Source of the DNA: Parahaliea mediterranea
GTDB taxonomy: Bacteria; Pseudomonadota; Gammaproteobacteria; Pseudomonadales; Halieaceae
Assembly (NCBI RefSeq): GCF_003402235.1
Contig: NZ_QEWO01000001.1
Span: forward strand, 124,001 to 188,000
Direction of reading: 5' to 3'
Length of the DNA stretch: 64,000 nucleotides
Part shown: piece by piece, positions 16,962 to 27,694 of the stretch
Layout: each line of letters begins with the position of its first letter
Position numbering within the stretch: position 1 is the stretch's first letter
Translations under genes and position numbers: made by a program
Notes under the pieces: model-generated
The model's input: the letters and a program-made list of their open reading frames with translations, nothing else
Database searches by the model: none
What the model was told of the DNA's origin: nothing

Positions 16962-19900
16962 CTATTCGGGCGGCAGGGTCCTGCCGCCGTGAATGCGCTC
17001 GCGGAACAGCTGCACCAGTTTGAAGAAAATGGGCACCAGCAGGGTGCCAAACACCGCCGAGGCGATGGTGCCGCCAAAAATCGCCAGCCCCAGTGACACC
17101 CGGCTGGCGGCCCCGGCGCCGCTGGCGATCACCAGCGGGAACACGCCCACGGTGAAGGACAGCCCGGTCATCATCACCGGGCGAAAGCGCTGGTGGGCGG
17201 CGGTGACCGTGGCCTCCTGCAGATCCATGCCCTCGGCCTCGCGCAGCGACTTGGCAAACTCCACAATGAGAATGGCGACCTTGGCCGCCAGCCCCACCAG
17301 CAGCACCAGCCCGATCTGGCCGTAAAGGCTCAGCGATTCACCGCCGATCAGCAGGCCCGCCATGGCTCCCACCATGGCCAGCGGCACCGACAGGATAATG
17401 GCGATGGGCATGCTGAAGGATTCGTACAGGGCCGCCAGGAACAGGAAGGTAAACACCAGCGACAGCCCCAGGGCGATGGGTGCCAGGTTGCCGGACTTGC
17501 GCTCCTCGAAACTGGAGTCGGTCCACTCGTACTTGAAGCCGGGCAGCAGGGCACCACCCGACAGGTTCTCCATGGCGTCCATGGCCTGGCCGGAGCTGTA
17601 CAGCGCCGCCGGCTGGCCGGTGACGGTGGCGGCGTCGTAGGTGTTGTAGCGGTACAGCACATCGGCCCCCTGTACCGGGCGGGTGCTCACCAGGGCCGAC
17701 AGGGCCACCATCTGGCCGTTCTGGCCGGGCACATACAGGGATTTCAGATCCGATTCGGTCTGGCGGAATTCCGCCTCGGCCTGGGCCATCACCCGGTAGG
17801 TTTTGCCGAACAGGTTGAAGTCGTTGATGTAGAAGCCGCCCAGTTGGGTCTGCAGGGTGAGGAAAATGTCCTGCACAGACACGCCCAGGTTTTTGGCCAG
17901 CTCGCGATCCACCTCCAGCCAGATCTGCGGGTAATCCGCCCGGAAGGTGGAGAAGGCACGGGCGAGTTCCGGTTGGGCATTGGCCTGTTGCAGCAGGGTC
18001 TGCACCATGGCTGCCATGGTTTCGGCGCCGCGGGACTGGGTGTCCTCCAGCACGTAGGAAAAGCCCGCCACCGTGCCAAGGCCGGGAATGGCAGGGGAGC
18101 CAAACACCAGCACCCGCGCCGAGCCCAGTGCGCTTAGCTCCTGCTGGTACTTGCGCTGCAGGGCGAACTGGTGCGCCTCGGGCGAGGTGCGTTCCGACCA
18201 GGGCTTGAGCTTCACAATCACCATGCCGGCGTTGGATTGCAGGGCGGTGTTGAGCAGGCTGTAGCCGTTCACCGACAGCACCAGCTCCACTGCCGGGTCG
18301 TCCTTGAGGCGGGTGTAGATGTCATCCATTACCTGGCCGGTGCGGTTGAGTGAGGCGGCGGCGGGCAACTGCACGTCCACAATAAAAAAACCCTTGTCTT
18401 CGTCCGGGATAAAGCTGGTGGGCACCACCCGGTACATCAGCACCAGCAGGGCGAACAGGCCCACGATCAGGGCGCTGCTGATGACCAGATGCGCGGCCAG
18501 CCAGCCCACCAGCCACACGTAGCCCCGGGTGACGGCCGCGAAACCGCGGTTGAACACGCGGATGACGGGGTTGGGGCCGTGTTCGCTCTCCTTCATCAGC
18601 ATGACGCACAGGGCCGGGCTCAGGCTGAGGGCGTTGATGGTCGATATCAGCACCGATACCACTAAGGTGGCGCCAAACTGGGCAAACATCTCGCCGGTGA
18701 TGCCGGGCAGCAGGGTGGTGGGGGCAAACACCGCCGCCAGCACCAGGGAAGTGGCCACAATGGGGGCGGCCACCTGCTGCATGGCCTTTTCGGTGGCGGG
18801 GCGGGCCGCCAGGTGCTCTTCGTGCATCAAGCGCTCGACGTTCTCCACCACCAGGATGGCGTCGTCCACCACCACGCCAATGGACAGGATCAGGGCGAAC
18901 AGGGTGACGGTGTTGATGGTCATGCCCAGGGCATAGAGCACCGCCAGGGTGCCGATCACCGCCACCGGCACGGCGATGGTGGGCACCAGGGTGGCGCGCA
19001 CGCTGCCCAGGAACAGGTAAGTCACCAGCACCACCAGCACCACGGTGAAGATGAGGGTGAACACCGTTTCCTCCAGCGAGGCTTCGATGAACAGGGTGGT
19101 GTCGTGGCCCACCACGTATTCCAGACCCTCGGGAAAGTAGGTGGCCAAGTCGTCCATGCGCTCGCGCACCTGCTCGGAGGTGGTCAGGGCGTTAGCGTCG
19201 GACTGCTTGTAGATGGCAATCAGTACGCCGGGGCGATTGTTGAATTCACCGTAGCCCTTGTAGGCCTGGGCGCCGAGCTCCACCCGGCCCACATCCGCCA
19301 GGGTGAGGCGGGCGCCCTGGTCGTCGCTGCGCAGGATGATGTTCTCGAACTCTTCCACACTGGACAGTCGGCCCTTGGTTTTGAGCACATACTGGAACTG
19401 GGTGGTGTCGGGGTTGGGCGGGCCGCCGAGTTGGCCGACGGCGGCCTGCTGGTTCTGCTCGCGCACCGCCGCCAGCACCTGGTTGACCGACAGGTCGTGG
19501 GCGTTGAGCTTGATCGGGTCCAGCCACAGGCGCATGCCGTAGTCCAGCGCGCCGATAATGCTGGCCTCGCCAACACCTGGGATGCGCGCCAGCTCGCCGG
19601 TGATGTTGAGGCTGGCGTAGTTAGACAGGAACACGCCGTCAAAGCGCTCGTCGGGTGAATGCAGGTTCACCACCATCAGCATGTCCGGCGAACGTTTCTT
19701 GACGCTCACGCCCCGCTTGCGCACTTCCTCCGGCAGGCGCGGGGTGGCCAGGGCCACCCGGTTCTGCACATCCACCTGAGCCAGCGACGGGTCGACATCA
19801 ATCTCGAAGGTCACGGTGAGGGTGTAGCTGCCGTCGCTGGCGGATTTGGAGGACATATACACCATGCCCTCGGCGCCGTTCACCTCGTCTTCAATGGGCG

Positions 19901-20090
19901 CGGCTACTGCTTCTTTGACGGTTTCGGCGCTGGCGCCGGGGAAGTTGGCTCGCACCACCACCTTGGGGGCGGCGATGTCCGGGTACTGATCCACCGGCAT
20001 GACGATGGCGGCAAGGGCGCCCAGCAGGGTGATCAGGATGGAGATGACCAGGGCAAACCTGGGACGACGGATGAAAAACTGTGGACTCAC
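16962..20090 (-). CDS. RND multidrug efflux transporter, inner-membrane permease
   Basis: 1042 residues, the HAE1/AcrB size class, with twelve membrane segments in two halves. Visible marks are FFIRRPRFALVISILITLLG at the N-terminus, the proton-relay helix region GVVVDDAILVVENVERLMHE, and the second-half pattern GLAAKVAILIVEFAKSLRE. GTG start preceded by GGAGGT. It lies 50 bp downstream of its adaptor gene, so the two form an operon. No outer-membrane channel gene is next to it, so it probably recruits one encoded elsewhere. Confidence 0.95.
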   Translation of the reverse strand: MSPQFFIRRPRFALVISILITLLGALAAIVMPVDQYPDIAAPKVVVRANFPGASAETVKEAVAAPIEDEVNGAEGMVYMSSKSASDGSYTLTVTFEIDVDPSLAQVDVQNRVALATPRLPEEVRKRGVSVKKRSPDMLMVVNLHSPDERFDGVFLSNYASLNITGELARIPGVGEASIIGALDYGMRLWLDPIKLNAHDLSVNQVLAAVREQNQQAAVGQLGGPPNPDTTQFQYVLKTKGRLSSVEEFENIILRSDDQGARLTLADVGRVELGAQAYKGYGEFNNRPGVLIAIYKQSDANALTTSEQVRERMDDLATYFPEGLEYVVGHDTTLFIEASLEETVFTLIFTVVLVVLVTYLFLGSVRATLVPTIAVPVAVIGTLAVLYALGMTINTVTLFALILSIGVVVDDAILVVENVERLMHEEHLAARPATEKAMQQVAAPIVATSLVLAAVFAPTTLLPGITGEMFAQFGATLVVSVLISTINALSLSPALCVMLMKESEHGPNPVIRVFNRGFAAVTRGYVWLVGWLAAHLVISSALIVGLFALLVLMYRVVPTSFIPDEDKGFFIVDVQLPAAASLNRTGQVMDDIYTRLKDDPAVELVLSVNGYSLLNTALQSNAGMVIVKLKPWSERTSPEAHQFALQRKYQQELSALGSARVLVFGSPAIPGLGTVAGFSYVLEDTQSRGAETMAAMVQTLLQQANAQPELARAFSTFRADYPQIWLEVDRELAKNLGVSVQDIFLTLQTQLGGFYINDFNLFGKTYRVMAQAEAEFRQTESDLKSLYVPGQNGQMVALSALVSTRPVQGADVLYRYNTYDAATVTGQPAALYSSGQAMDAMENLSGGALLPGFKYEWTDSSFEERKSGNLAPIALGLSLVFTFLFLAALYESFSMPIAIILSVPLAMVGAMAGLLIGGESLSLYGQIGLVLLVGLAAKVAILIVEFAKSLREAEGMDLQEATVTAAHQRFRPVMMTGLSFTVGVFPLVIASGAGAASRVSLGLAIFGGTIASAVFGTLLVPIFFKLVQLFRERIHGGRTLPPE

Positions 20091-20140
20091 CGGGCTGGAC
20101 CTCCGTAATGGGGCTCAGACATTGCCGCTGGCAACGTCAA

Positions 20141-21280
20141 TCAGGGCTCTGCGACTACCACTGGGCTGCCGGGGGGCAGGGCCTGGCCGCCCTGCAACAC
20201 CACGCGCTCGCCGGGCTTGAGACCGGTGCGCACTGACCAGTCGGCACCATCGCGGATGCCCACCTCGATATTGCGCCGCTGCAGGGTGCCGTCCTCGGCA
20301 ATGGCCATCACATAGTGCCCCTGCTGGTCCTGCTGGACGCTGGCCTGGGGAATGAAGGCCCCGGTAACGCTGCGCAGGGCATGGCCGTGCAGAATCACGT
20401 TCTGGCCGGGCAGCAGTATGCCGTCGGGGTTGGGGAATTCGGTGCGCCCGATAATCATCCCCGGCGCTGCTTTGGCGTTGTGGTCCCAGGCCTGGAAGTG
20501 GCCCTCGTGGGGGTAGGCCTCGCCGCCGGTGAGTTCCAGCGACACTTTCACTTCTGGCAGCTCCACGCCCTCGGCGGCCAGCTTCTGGGCCAGCAGGGCA
20601 AAGCGGTTGTAGGTGCTCTGTTCCACACTGCCGATCACGTAGATCGGGTCCAGCTGGGACAGCTCGAACAGGGCCGTGACGGAGAGCTGGCTGACCAGGT
20701 CGCCCACCGCGTGGCCAGGGGGGCTGATGCGGCCGCTGAAGGGCGCCAGAATGCGGGTGCGTGACAGGTCCAACTCATGCTGTTCCAGGCTGGCCTGGGC
20801 CTCGGCCACCTTGGCGCGGGCACCCTCTACCGCCGCCTTGGCGGCATCGTAGTCCAGCTGGGAGATATAGCCCTTGGGCAGCAGGGATTCGGCACGCTCC
20901 CAGTTGGCTTCGGTCTGCCGGGCCGAGGCCTGTGCCGACTGCAGTGCGGCCATGGCGGCGGCCAGGTTGGCCTTGAAGTCGGCCGGGTCAAGTTCCACCA
21001 GCAGCTGGCCTTCTTCCACCAGCTCGCCGCCCTTGAAATGTTGCGCCTGAATGCGCGCGGCAATTTGCGGTTTGATGTTTGCCGATTGCACTGCCTCGGT
21101 TTTGCCGTTCAGGGTGAAGGCCGGCTCAATGGTGCGCTCGGTCACCGTGGCCACCTGGCCCGCCCGCAAGGTCAGCGCCGCGGGTGCGCTGGCAGGCGGT
21201 GCGTTGGAGCTGCCTTTGTCGCAGCCACCAGGCCCCAGGGCGAGCAAGCCGCAGAGTAGGAAAAGGTGTTCAACGCGCAT
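20141..21280 (-). CDS. RND efflux periplasmic adaptor (membrane fusion protein)
   Basis: 379 residues. The N-terminal signal ends near GPGGCDKG, a weak lipobox, so it may be lipidated. Lipoyl/barrel halves flank a long alpha-hairpin (about 95-170, heptad-rich, with QSAQASARQTEANWERAESL). The C-terminal part GLKPGERVVLQGGQALPPGS is the usual membrane-proximal domain. It links the permease to an outer-membrane channel. It is the first gene of the two-gene efflux operon. Confidence 0.93.
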   Translation of the reverse strand: MRVEHLFLLCGLLALGPGGCDKGSSNAPPASAPAALTLRAGQVATVTERTIEPAFTLNGKTEAVQSANIKPQIAARIQAQHFKGGELVEEGQLLVELDPADFKANLAAAMAALQSAQASARQTEANWERAESLLPKGYISQLDYDAAKAAVEGARAKVAEAQASLEQHELDLSRTRILAPFSGRISPPGHAVGDLVSQLSVTALFELSQLDPIYVIGSVEQSTYNRFALLAQKLAAEGVELPEVKVSLELTGGEAYPHEGHFQAWDHNAKAAPGMIIGRTEFPNPDGILLPGQNVILHGHALRSVTGAFIPQASVQQDQQGHYVMAIAEDGTLQRRNIEVGIRDGADWSVRTGLKPGERVVLQGGQALPPGSPVVVAEP

Positions 21281-21405
21281 GGCCGGATACCCCCAGTTGC
21301 GGCCCTTTGGGCCGCTTAGTTATTACATGCTGTCTGTACCACAAAACCGCAACGGGTCGGGCACCAACCCACTATAGTGCATGTAGGTGAAACTGTTGGG
21401 CGTTT

Positions 21406-22776
21406 TCAGGTTGGGCTGAACTCGGTTTCTAGGCAGTTGAGAAAGCGCCCGACTTTATCCAGGGTTTCGCTGTGCTCGGCGGCGCAATCGGAATCGGCAA
21501 CGATGCCGCCGCCGCCCCAGCAGCGCACTTCGGTGCCATTCATCAGCAGGCTGCGAATGGCAATGTTGCTGTCCATGCGGCCATCGGCGCTGATGTACAG
21601 CAGCGATCCGCAGTAGGCCTGGCGCGGGGTGTTTTCCAATTCGGCGATGATCTGCATGGCCCGCCGCTTGGGCGCCCCGGTGATGGAGCCGCCGGGGAAG
21701 GCGTCGCGCAGCAGGTCCAGGGCGTCGCGCCCCGGCGCCAGTTCGCCGCTGATGGCACTCACCAGGTGGTGCACGGTGGGGTAGCTTTCCACCTCAAACA
21801 GGGCGTCCACGCCGATGCTGCCGGGCAGGCAGCTCTGGCCCAGGTCGTTGCGCAGCAAGTCGACAATCATCAGGTTTTCGGCGCGGTCCTTCGGGCTGTG
21901 GCGCAATTCGCTGGCCATGGCGGCATCCGCCGCGGGGTCGTCCAGCCGTGGACGGGTGCCCTTGATGGGGCGGGTTTCCACGTGGCGGCCGCGCAGGGAG
22001 AGAAAGCGCTCCGGTGACAGGCAGAGCAGGGCACCGTCGCCCTGCTGCACATAGCCCGAGAAGGGCGCGCCGGCCATCCGGCGCAGGGCGCGATAGGCAG
22101 CGAACGGCTCGCCCCGGTAAGGAGCGCTGAAGCATTGGGCCAGGTTCACCTGGTAGCAGTCACCGGCGCGAATGTAATCGGCAATGCGGCCAAAGGCCCG
22201 ACGGTAACCCTGTTCACCCAGCCGCGATTGGAAGCGACCCAGCAGGGTGAAAGCGTCCTCGTGCGCGGCAGGCGGCTGGCGCAGCCGCGCCAGCAGGTCG
22301 GCCCGCCAGGGGGCGGGCAGGGCGGGCAAGTTGACCAGGGTGCTGCGCTGTAGCAGGTGATCCTGAATGATACAGGCATCGTAGGCGCGCAGGGCCACCA
22401 GCGGCTGTTCGCCGGCACTGGCGGGAGTGATGCCGTGTAGCAGGGCGCCGGCGTCGTAGCTGATGTAACCGAGCAGCCCGCCGCAAAAGGGCAGGTCGGC
22501 ATCCTGGGCGCCAATGCCCCGGTAGCGCTGGCGCTGGTAGGTTTGCAGTTCGCCGAGATGGCGTCGCACGCTCGCCCCATCCTGCGCGGCCCCGGTCAGA
22601 ACTGGCGGGCTGTCCGCGGCTGCCCTGGCCACCACAATGTCGAAGCGGCCAGCCCGCGGCGCGCCGTGGCTGCTGTCCAGCAGGGCGGCGTCCGGCAGGT
22701 CGCGCAGGCGCTTGAACAGGTCGCAGACGTCGCTGAAGTAGGGGACTTCTTCGCGCTTCAGGGCAAATTCAGGCAT
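21406..22776 (-). CDS. pabB: Aminodeoxychorismate synthase component I
   Basis: 456 residues of the chorismate-utilising family. The catalytic C-terminal half has RPIKGTRPR, DLLRNDLGQSC and the signature PGGSITGAPKRRAMQIIAEL. It aminates chorismate to 4-amino-4-deoxychorismate for folate synthesis, working with the PabA amidotransferase. It is divergent from the propionyl-CoA operon across a 327-bp gap. The PIKGT form (Lys rather than Ala) supports PabB over TrpE. Confidence 0.93.
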   Translation of the reverse strand: MPEFALKREEVPYFSDVCDLFKRLRDLPDAALLDSSHGAPRAGRFDIVVARAAADSPPVLTGAAQDGASVRRHLGELQTYQRQRYRGIGAQDADLPFCGGLLGYISYDAGALLHGITPASAGEQPLVALRAYDACIIQDHLLQRSTLVNLPALPAPWRADLLARLRQPPAAHEDAFTLLGRFQSRLGEQGYRRAFGRIADYIRAGDCYQVNLAQCFSAPYRGEPFAAYRALRRMAGAPFSGYVQQGDGALLCLSPERFLSLRGRHVETRPIKGTRPRLDDPAADAAMASELRHSPKDRAENLMIVDLLRNDLGQSCLPGSIGVDALFEVESYPTVHHLVSAISGELAPGRDALDLLRDAFPGGSITGAPKRRAMQIIAELENTPRQAYCGSLLYISADGRMDSNIAIRSLLMNGTEVRCWGGGGIVADSDCAAEHSETLDKVGRFLNCLETEFSPT

Positions 22777-23103
22777 GTCGTCCCACGGGGAGTGCCGCGA
22801 GGACCGCCAGGGTCAATGTTGGCACTGCTTATTTCCGTATCAGCGGCAAGCCAAAAATACGCAAACTGGTAGAGGAGAGCGGTTTAACCACTTGAATTGC
22901 GTCCAGAATGTCAATTTTCGTGTCACCTCGGGAAATTGACTCACCCAAGGTGGTGAATTACTGTGTTTCGCCGATACAGCGGCAGGACTGCATCCTAAGC
23001 CCGCCAATCGCAACGCGCAAATCCCCCAAAGTCTCGAGGAGCATGAACGGGCACTTCCCCACGGGTGTCGCACGGCAACCTTACAGCCCGATAAAGAAGG
23101 ACT
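22777..23103. promoter_or_regulatory. Divergent control region between pabB and the propionyl-CoA operon
   Basis: No gene is seen in this 327-bp gap. It contains an 8-bp perfect inverted repeat GTCAATTT...AAATTGAC (22910-22917 and 22933-22940) and, immediately after it, TCACC-CAAGGT-GGTGA (22941-22956). Both look like transcription-factor sites. AAGAAGGA at 23093-23100 is the ribosome site of the carboxyltransferase gene. Confidence 0.5.
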
Positions 23104-24837
23104 ATGACAGCACACAACGATCAAGCACTCATCGCCTCCCTGGAGAATCCCTTCGCCGAAAAGAACGAAGTGGAATTCAAGGTTCCCGGCCAGGTGGCCA
23201 GCGAACCGGGTCTCTACGAAAATGCCCTCAAGGCTGGCTGGGAATTGCAGCAGCGCCCCTACCGGGCCGCCGGTGTCAAAAGCATCCAGCGTCAGCACCA
23301 GAAGAACCGCATGACGGTGTGGGAGCGCATCCAGTTCCTGGCCGACGAGGCGCCCACGGTGCTGTACCAGAACTGGGGCCCCAATCTGGATGGCGCTTCG
23401 CTGGTGACCGCCCTGATCAAAGTGGGCGGCCGCGATATCGCCATCTACGGCCACGATTTCACCGTGCGCGCCGGCTCCATGGATGCCACCAACGGCAAAA
23501 AGCTCGCCCGGCTGTTTGAACTGGCCGCCAAGCGCCGTATTCCGCTGGTAGGCCTGAACGATTCCGCCGGCGCCTACATTCCGGCCGGGGTAGGGGGGCT
23601 GGACGGCTACGCCGACGCCTTTACCGCCCTGCGCAAGATCTCCGGCGTGGTGCCCTCCATCATGTGCATGTTCGGCTTTAACGCCGGCGGCGGCTCCTAC
23701 CTGCCGCGCCAGGGCAGCTTTCTCATCCAGCCCAACGAGACCTTCTTCGGCCTGACTGGCCCCGGGGTGGTGAAGTCGGTCCTTGGCGAGGACGTAACCC
23801 CCGACGAACTCGGCGGCCCTGGTGTGCACAGCCAGAGCGGCGTGACCGACTTTGTGGTGCCCGACGAAGTGGCGGCCCTGCGCAAGGTGCGGGCCCTGCT
23901 CAACTACCTGCCCAGCAGCAACAACGCGCTGGCGCCGCACCAGGCCTCGTCGGACCCGGTGACCCGCAAAACCTGGGACATCGACATCCTGCTGAAGAAA
24001 GCCTTCAACTCCCCCACCGGCTTCAATACCCCCATCGATATCACCATCATGATCCAGCAGTTGTGCGATCACGGTGACTTCCTTGAAATTCAGGCCGAAC
24101 GCGCCCGCAACACCATCACCGCCCTCGGGCGCATGGGCGGCAACGTGGTGGGCTTTGTGGCCAACAACTCGGCGGTGTCCTCGGGCCAGATCGATATCGA
24201 CGCCGCCTACAAGAACGCGCGCTTTATCCGCTTCTGCAACCTCTACAACATCCCGGTGATCTTCCTAGAAGACACCACCGGCTTCCTGCCCGGGCGCGAG
24301 CAGGAAAGCCGCGGCATTGTGCAGGCCGGCCGCGCCATGCTGGATGCCATTGTCGATCTGCGCACCCCGCGCTTTCTGGTGCTGGTGCGCAACGCCTTCG
24401 GCGGCGCCTATGCGTCCTACAACAACTACCCCACAGGGGCCGACTTTGTGGTGGCCCTGCCCACCACCCGCGTGGCGGTGATGGGCCCGGCGGGCGTTGA
24501 GTACGTGTACAAGGACGAACTGAAAAAACTGCGCGGCGCGGTGGCCGGAAAAATCGCCGCCGAAACCGAGGCCCAGGTTCAGGCTGGGCTGTCCGCCGAC
24601 GATGCCCGCGCCATGGCCGAGCAACTGGTGGGCAACTGGGTCAAATCCGAAGAACAGCTGCTGGCCCAGCGCTACGAGCGCGAACTGATGAACCCCAACG
24701 AGGCGCTGAGCCTTGGGTCTATCTCGCAGATTGTCATGCCCTCCGATTTGCGCCAGGTGCTGGCGGAGCACATGGACTTCTGCCTGCGCCACTACACGCC
24801 GGAACCGCTGTCTTCGGTACAGCGCGAATTCCACTAA
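23104..24837 (+). CDS. Acyl-CoA carboxylase carboxyltransferase (beta) subunit
   Basis: 577 residues, two crotonase-like halves. The N-half holds [20 protein letters not shown]; the C-half has [20 protein letters not shown] and [19 protein letters not shown], the oxyanion-hole glycines of biotin-dependent carboxyltransferases. It transfers CO2 from carboxybiotin to an acyl-CoA, here most likely propionyl-CoA since epimerase, mutase and MeaB follow. It is somewhat longer than ordinary PccB (about 510-540). It is the first gene of the operon, 33 bp before the biotin carboxylase. Confidence 0.9.
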   Translation: MTAHNDQALIASLENPFAEKNEVEFKVPGQVASEPGLYENALKAGWELQQRPYRAAGVKSIQRQHQKNRMTVWERIQFLADEAPTVLYQNWGPNLDGASLVTALIKVGGRDIAIYGHDFTVRAGSMDATNGKKLARLFELAAKRRIPLVGLNDSAGAYIPAGVGGLDGYADAFTALRKISGVVPSIMCMFGFNAGGGSYLPRQGSFLIQPNETFFGLTGPGVVKSVLGEDVTPDELGGPGVHSQSGVTDFVVPDEVAALRKVRALLNYLPSSNNALAPHQASSDPVTRKTWDIDILLKKAFNSPTGFNTPIDITIMIQQLCDHGDFLEIQAERARNTITALGRMGGNVVGFVANNSAVSSGQIDIDAAYKNARFIRFCNLYNIPVIFLEDTTGFLPGREQESRGIVQAGRAMLDAIVDLRTPRFLVLVRNAFGGAYASYNNYPTGADFVVALPTTRVAVMGPAGVEYVYKDELKKLRGAVAGKIAAETEAQVQAGLSADDARAMAEQLVGNWVKSEEQLLAQRYERELMNPNEALSLGSISQIVMPSDLRQVLAEHMDFCLRHYTPEPLSSVQREFH

Positions 24838-24870
24838 GCCGCCGCAACGCACAAGAACAGAGGAAACACC

Positions 24871-27684
24871 GTGTCCAACGAGCACTATCTGCGCAACCCC
24901 CTGATTCACCGCGACCGGCGCCTGGGCCGTCGCCACTCGGACTGGGTCAACCAGTTTGACTGCACCCACCTGCGCCCGCTGATCATCTGCCGCGGCCCCA
25001 TTCGCAAAGAGGCCATGGATGTCTTCAGCGAAATGGGCATTGTGGACTTTGGCATTCTGCTGTCCGAGAAGGACTCCATCGTCTACCAGAACGCGCTGGC
25101 GCCGGAACTGCGCAGCATTGCCAACCCCGACCGCGTGCACCGGGTGCCGGACTACACCGGCGCCAACAAGGAAGAGCGCGACCAGCGCATCGCCCAGATC
25201 ATCGCCATTGCCCACGAGAACGGCTACAACGCCATTTTCGCTGGCTACGGCTTTATGGCCGAGGACGAGAGCATGGTGGCGGCCATGGAGCGCGCCGGCC
25301 TCAACTTCATCGGCCCCTGTTCGCGCACCGTGCACGACGCGGGCCTTAAGGACGAAGCCAAGCGCACCGCGCTGAAGTCCGGGGTTTCGGTGACCCCTGG
25401 CATCGACAACGGCACCGCCCTGACCCTGCTGAAAAAGCACCCGAGCATTGCAGACCTCAAGGCCCTGTGCGCCGACCAGGGCTTGGCGGTGGAAGAGGGC
25501 GCCCTGGATAACCCGGACATCAGCCTGGAGGACAAGGCCGACCTGGTACTGGCGGCGTCCTACAACAAGGGCATCGATCTCTACACCGTGGATGAGCTGA
25601 GTGCCACATTGACGGAGGCGGTGGAGAAAATGGCCGCCGACTACCCCGAAAACCGCGTGCGCCTGAAGGCCATCAGCGGCGGCGGCGGCAAGGGCCAGCG
25701 TATTCTCGGTATTGGTGAAGCCCCCCGCACCCCGGAAATGGTGCGCGAGATTCTGAACGAAGTGAAAACCACCGGCGTTGGCGACAACAAGAACGTACTG
25801 GTGGAGCTGAATATCGAAACCACCCGCCACCAGGAAATCCAGGTGATCGGTAACGGCCAGTGGTGCATGACCATGGGCGGCCGCGACTGCTCGCTGCAGA
25901 TGCACGAACAGAAACTGCTGGAAGTGTCGGTGACGGTGGAATCCCTGCAGGCGGCCATCGCCCAGGCCGAGGCCAGCGGCAACGAGGTGGAAACCCGCAT
26001 CCTCAAGCAGGACTTGCTGACGCTGGAGGCCATGGAGAACGAGGCGGCCCGTTTCGGCGAAGCCGTGGGCCTGGATTCGGTGTCCACCTTTGAGTGTATT
26101 GTCGATCGCGACAAGCACTTCTTCATGGAGATGAACACCCGTATCCAGGTGGAGCACCGCGTCACCGAGCTGTGCTATGCCCTGAAGTTCACCAACCCCG
26201 AAAACCCCGACGAGCACTTTATTGTCGAGTCGCTGGTGGAGGCCATGGTGCTGCTGGCGGCCCACGGCGAAAAACTGCCGCGTCCCGATCGCATCCTGCG
26301 CCACAACGACAGCGTGGAGGCGCGCCTCAACGCCACCAACCAGGCCCTGCAGCCCAGCGCCGGCGGTGTGATCGAGGCCTGGTCCGACGCGGTGGAAGGC
26401 GAGATTCGCGACGACCAGGGCATCAGCCTGCACAACCCGGACACCGACGTGTTCATGAAGTACACCCTGGCCGGTGCTTATGATTCCAACATCGCCCTGC
26501 TGCTGACGGTGGGCGAGACCCGCCTGGACACTTACGAGCGCATGGCCGAGGTGATCCGCCAGACCAACATGCGCGGCAAGGACCTGGCCACCAACCTGGA
26601 ATTCCACTACGGCCTGGTGAACTGGTTTATCGGCCAGAACATCAATGCCCGCCCCACCACCCGCTTTATCGTGCCCTACCTGACCGCCGTGGGCGAGCTG
26701 AAAGAGCAGGCCAACGGTGTCGACCTGGACTACGCCTGGCGGCAGGTGTGCAGCGCCGCGGCGGCGGGGCACGATGGCGAGGCGGCCAAGGCCATGGCCA
26801 CGGCCCTGGACCTCAAGAGCACCCTGTTCCTGCGTCCACTGGCCCGCCTGCTGGAAGAGCCCCACGTACTGTCGGGCTGGCTCAGCATCAACCGCGACTG
26901 TTACACCCTGATCAACGGCAAGGTGAGCTGGAACGAAAACCCGGTGGAACTGCTGGCCGACACCTACCACTATCTGAACATGGATTATGTGGCCGGCGCC
27001 CCCGCCGCCAGCATGATCTGGGATCACGACAACGACGTGCTGCAGCAGGCGGTGGACTTCTACGCCGAGCTGAACAACCGGGTGGACGCCGACGACTGGA
27101 TTGCCCTGCAGACGCTGCTGGCTGAGGCCCAGGCCCCGGCGGGCTTCTCCGAGGCCGGCTGGGGTGAGGTGCGGGCCGCCCACAAGGGCTTCCAGGCCGG
27201 CGCGGAAATTCTCGCCATTCTGCCGGCCATTGCCGAGGCCACTGGTTACTACGACCTCACCGTCAACCCGGACCTCAGCATCCACATTCCCGAGCGCCTG
27301 TTCGACGGCGAGCTGCAGGAGCGCATGGCCAAGGTGCTGGTGCCGCCGCCGGTGGCCAAGTCCGACGAGATCCTGGCGGAGAGCGGCGGCATGTTCTACG
27401 GTCGCGAAACGCCCCAGCACGACGTTTACGTGAAAGAGGGCGACCACTTCAACGCCGGCGACCCGCTGTACATCGTGGAAGTGATGAAGATGTTCAACAA
27501 GGTCTACGCGCCGTTCTCCGGCACCATCGAGAAGGTGCTGGTGGAAGACGACGGCGTGATCATCAGCAAGGGCCAGCCCCTGTTCAAGATCACGCCGGAC
27601 GAAAAAATCGTGGTACAGACCCCGGAGGAAATTGCCGCCCGCCGTCGCAAGATGACCGGCGCATTCCTCGAACAGATTGTGTGA
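24871..27684 (+). CDS. Biotin carboxylase fused to biotin carboxyl carrier domain, long atypical form
   Basis: 937 residues, GTG start after GAGGAA. A biotin-carboxylase domain is recognisable from FAGYGFMAEDESM (usual form HPGYGFLSEN), the ATP-grasp loop ISGGGGKGQRILG and the catalytic FMEMNTRIQVEHRVTE. Between the first lobe and ATP-grasp lies an insertion (about 185-255). A long linker (about 560-820) precedes a C-terminal biotinyl domain with VEVMKMFNKVY, biotinylated Lys873. It carboxylates biotin with ATP and bicarbonate and serves the upstream carboxyltransferase. The insertion and the diverged motifs separate it from ordinary PccA (about 660-700 residues). Confidence 0.9.
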   Translation: MSNEHYLRNPLIHRDRRLGRRHSDWVNQFDCTHLRPLIICRGPIRKEAMDVFSEMGIVDFGILLSEKDSIVYQNALAPELRSIANPDRVHRVPDYTGANKEERDQRIAQIIAIAHENGYNAIFAGYGFMAEDESMVAAMERAGLNFIGPCSRTVHDAGLKDEAKRTALKSGVSVTPGIDNGTALTLLKKHPSIADLKALCADQGLAVEEGALDNPDISLEDKADLVLAASYNKGIDLYTVDELSATLTEAVEKMAADYPENRVRLKAISGGGGKGQRILGIGEAPRTPEMVREILNEVKTTGVGDNKNVLVELNIETTRHQEIQVIGNGQWCMTMGGRDCSLQMHEQKLLEVSVTVESLQAAIAQAEASGNEVETRILKQDLLTLEAMENEAARFGEAVGLDSVSTFECIVDRDKHFFMEMNTRIQVEHRVTELCYALKFTNPENPDEHFIVESLVEAMVLLAAHGEKLPRPDRILRHNDSVEARLNATNQALQPSAGGVIEAWSDAVEGEIRDDQGISLHNPDTDVFMKYTLAGAYDSNIALLLTVGETRLDTYERMAEVIRQTNMRGKDLATNLEFHYGLVNWFIGQNINARPTTRFIVPYLTAVGELKEQANGVDLDYAWRQVCSAAAAGHDGEAAKAMATALDLKSTLFLRPLARLLEEPHVLSGWLSINRDCYTLINGKVSWNENPVELLADTYHYLNMDYVAGAPAASMIWDHDNDVLQQAVDFYAELNNRVDADDWIALQTLLAEAQAPAGFSEAGWGEVRAAHKGFQAGAEILAILPAIAEATGYYDLTVNPDLSIHIPERLFDGELQERMAKVLVPPPVAKSDEILAESGGMFYGRETPQHDVYVKEGDHFNAGDPLYIVEVMKMFNKVYAPFSGTIEKVLVEDDGVIISKGQPLFKITPDEKIVVQTPEEIAARRRKMTGAFLEQIV

Positions 27685-27694
27685 GGCAACGCCT

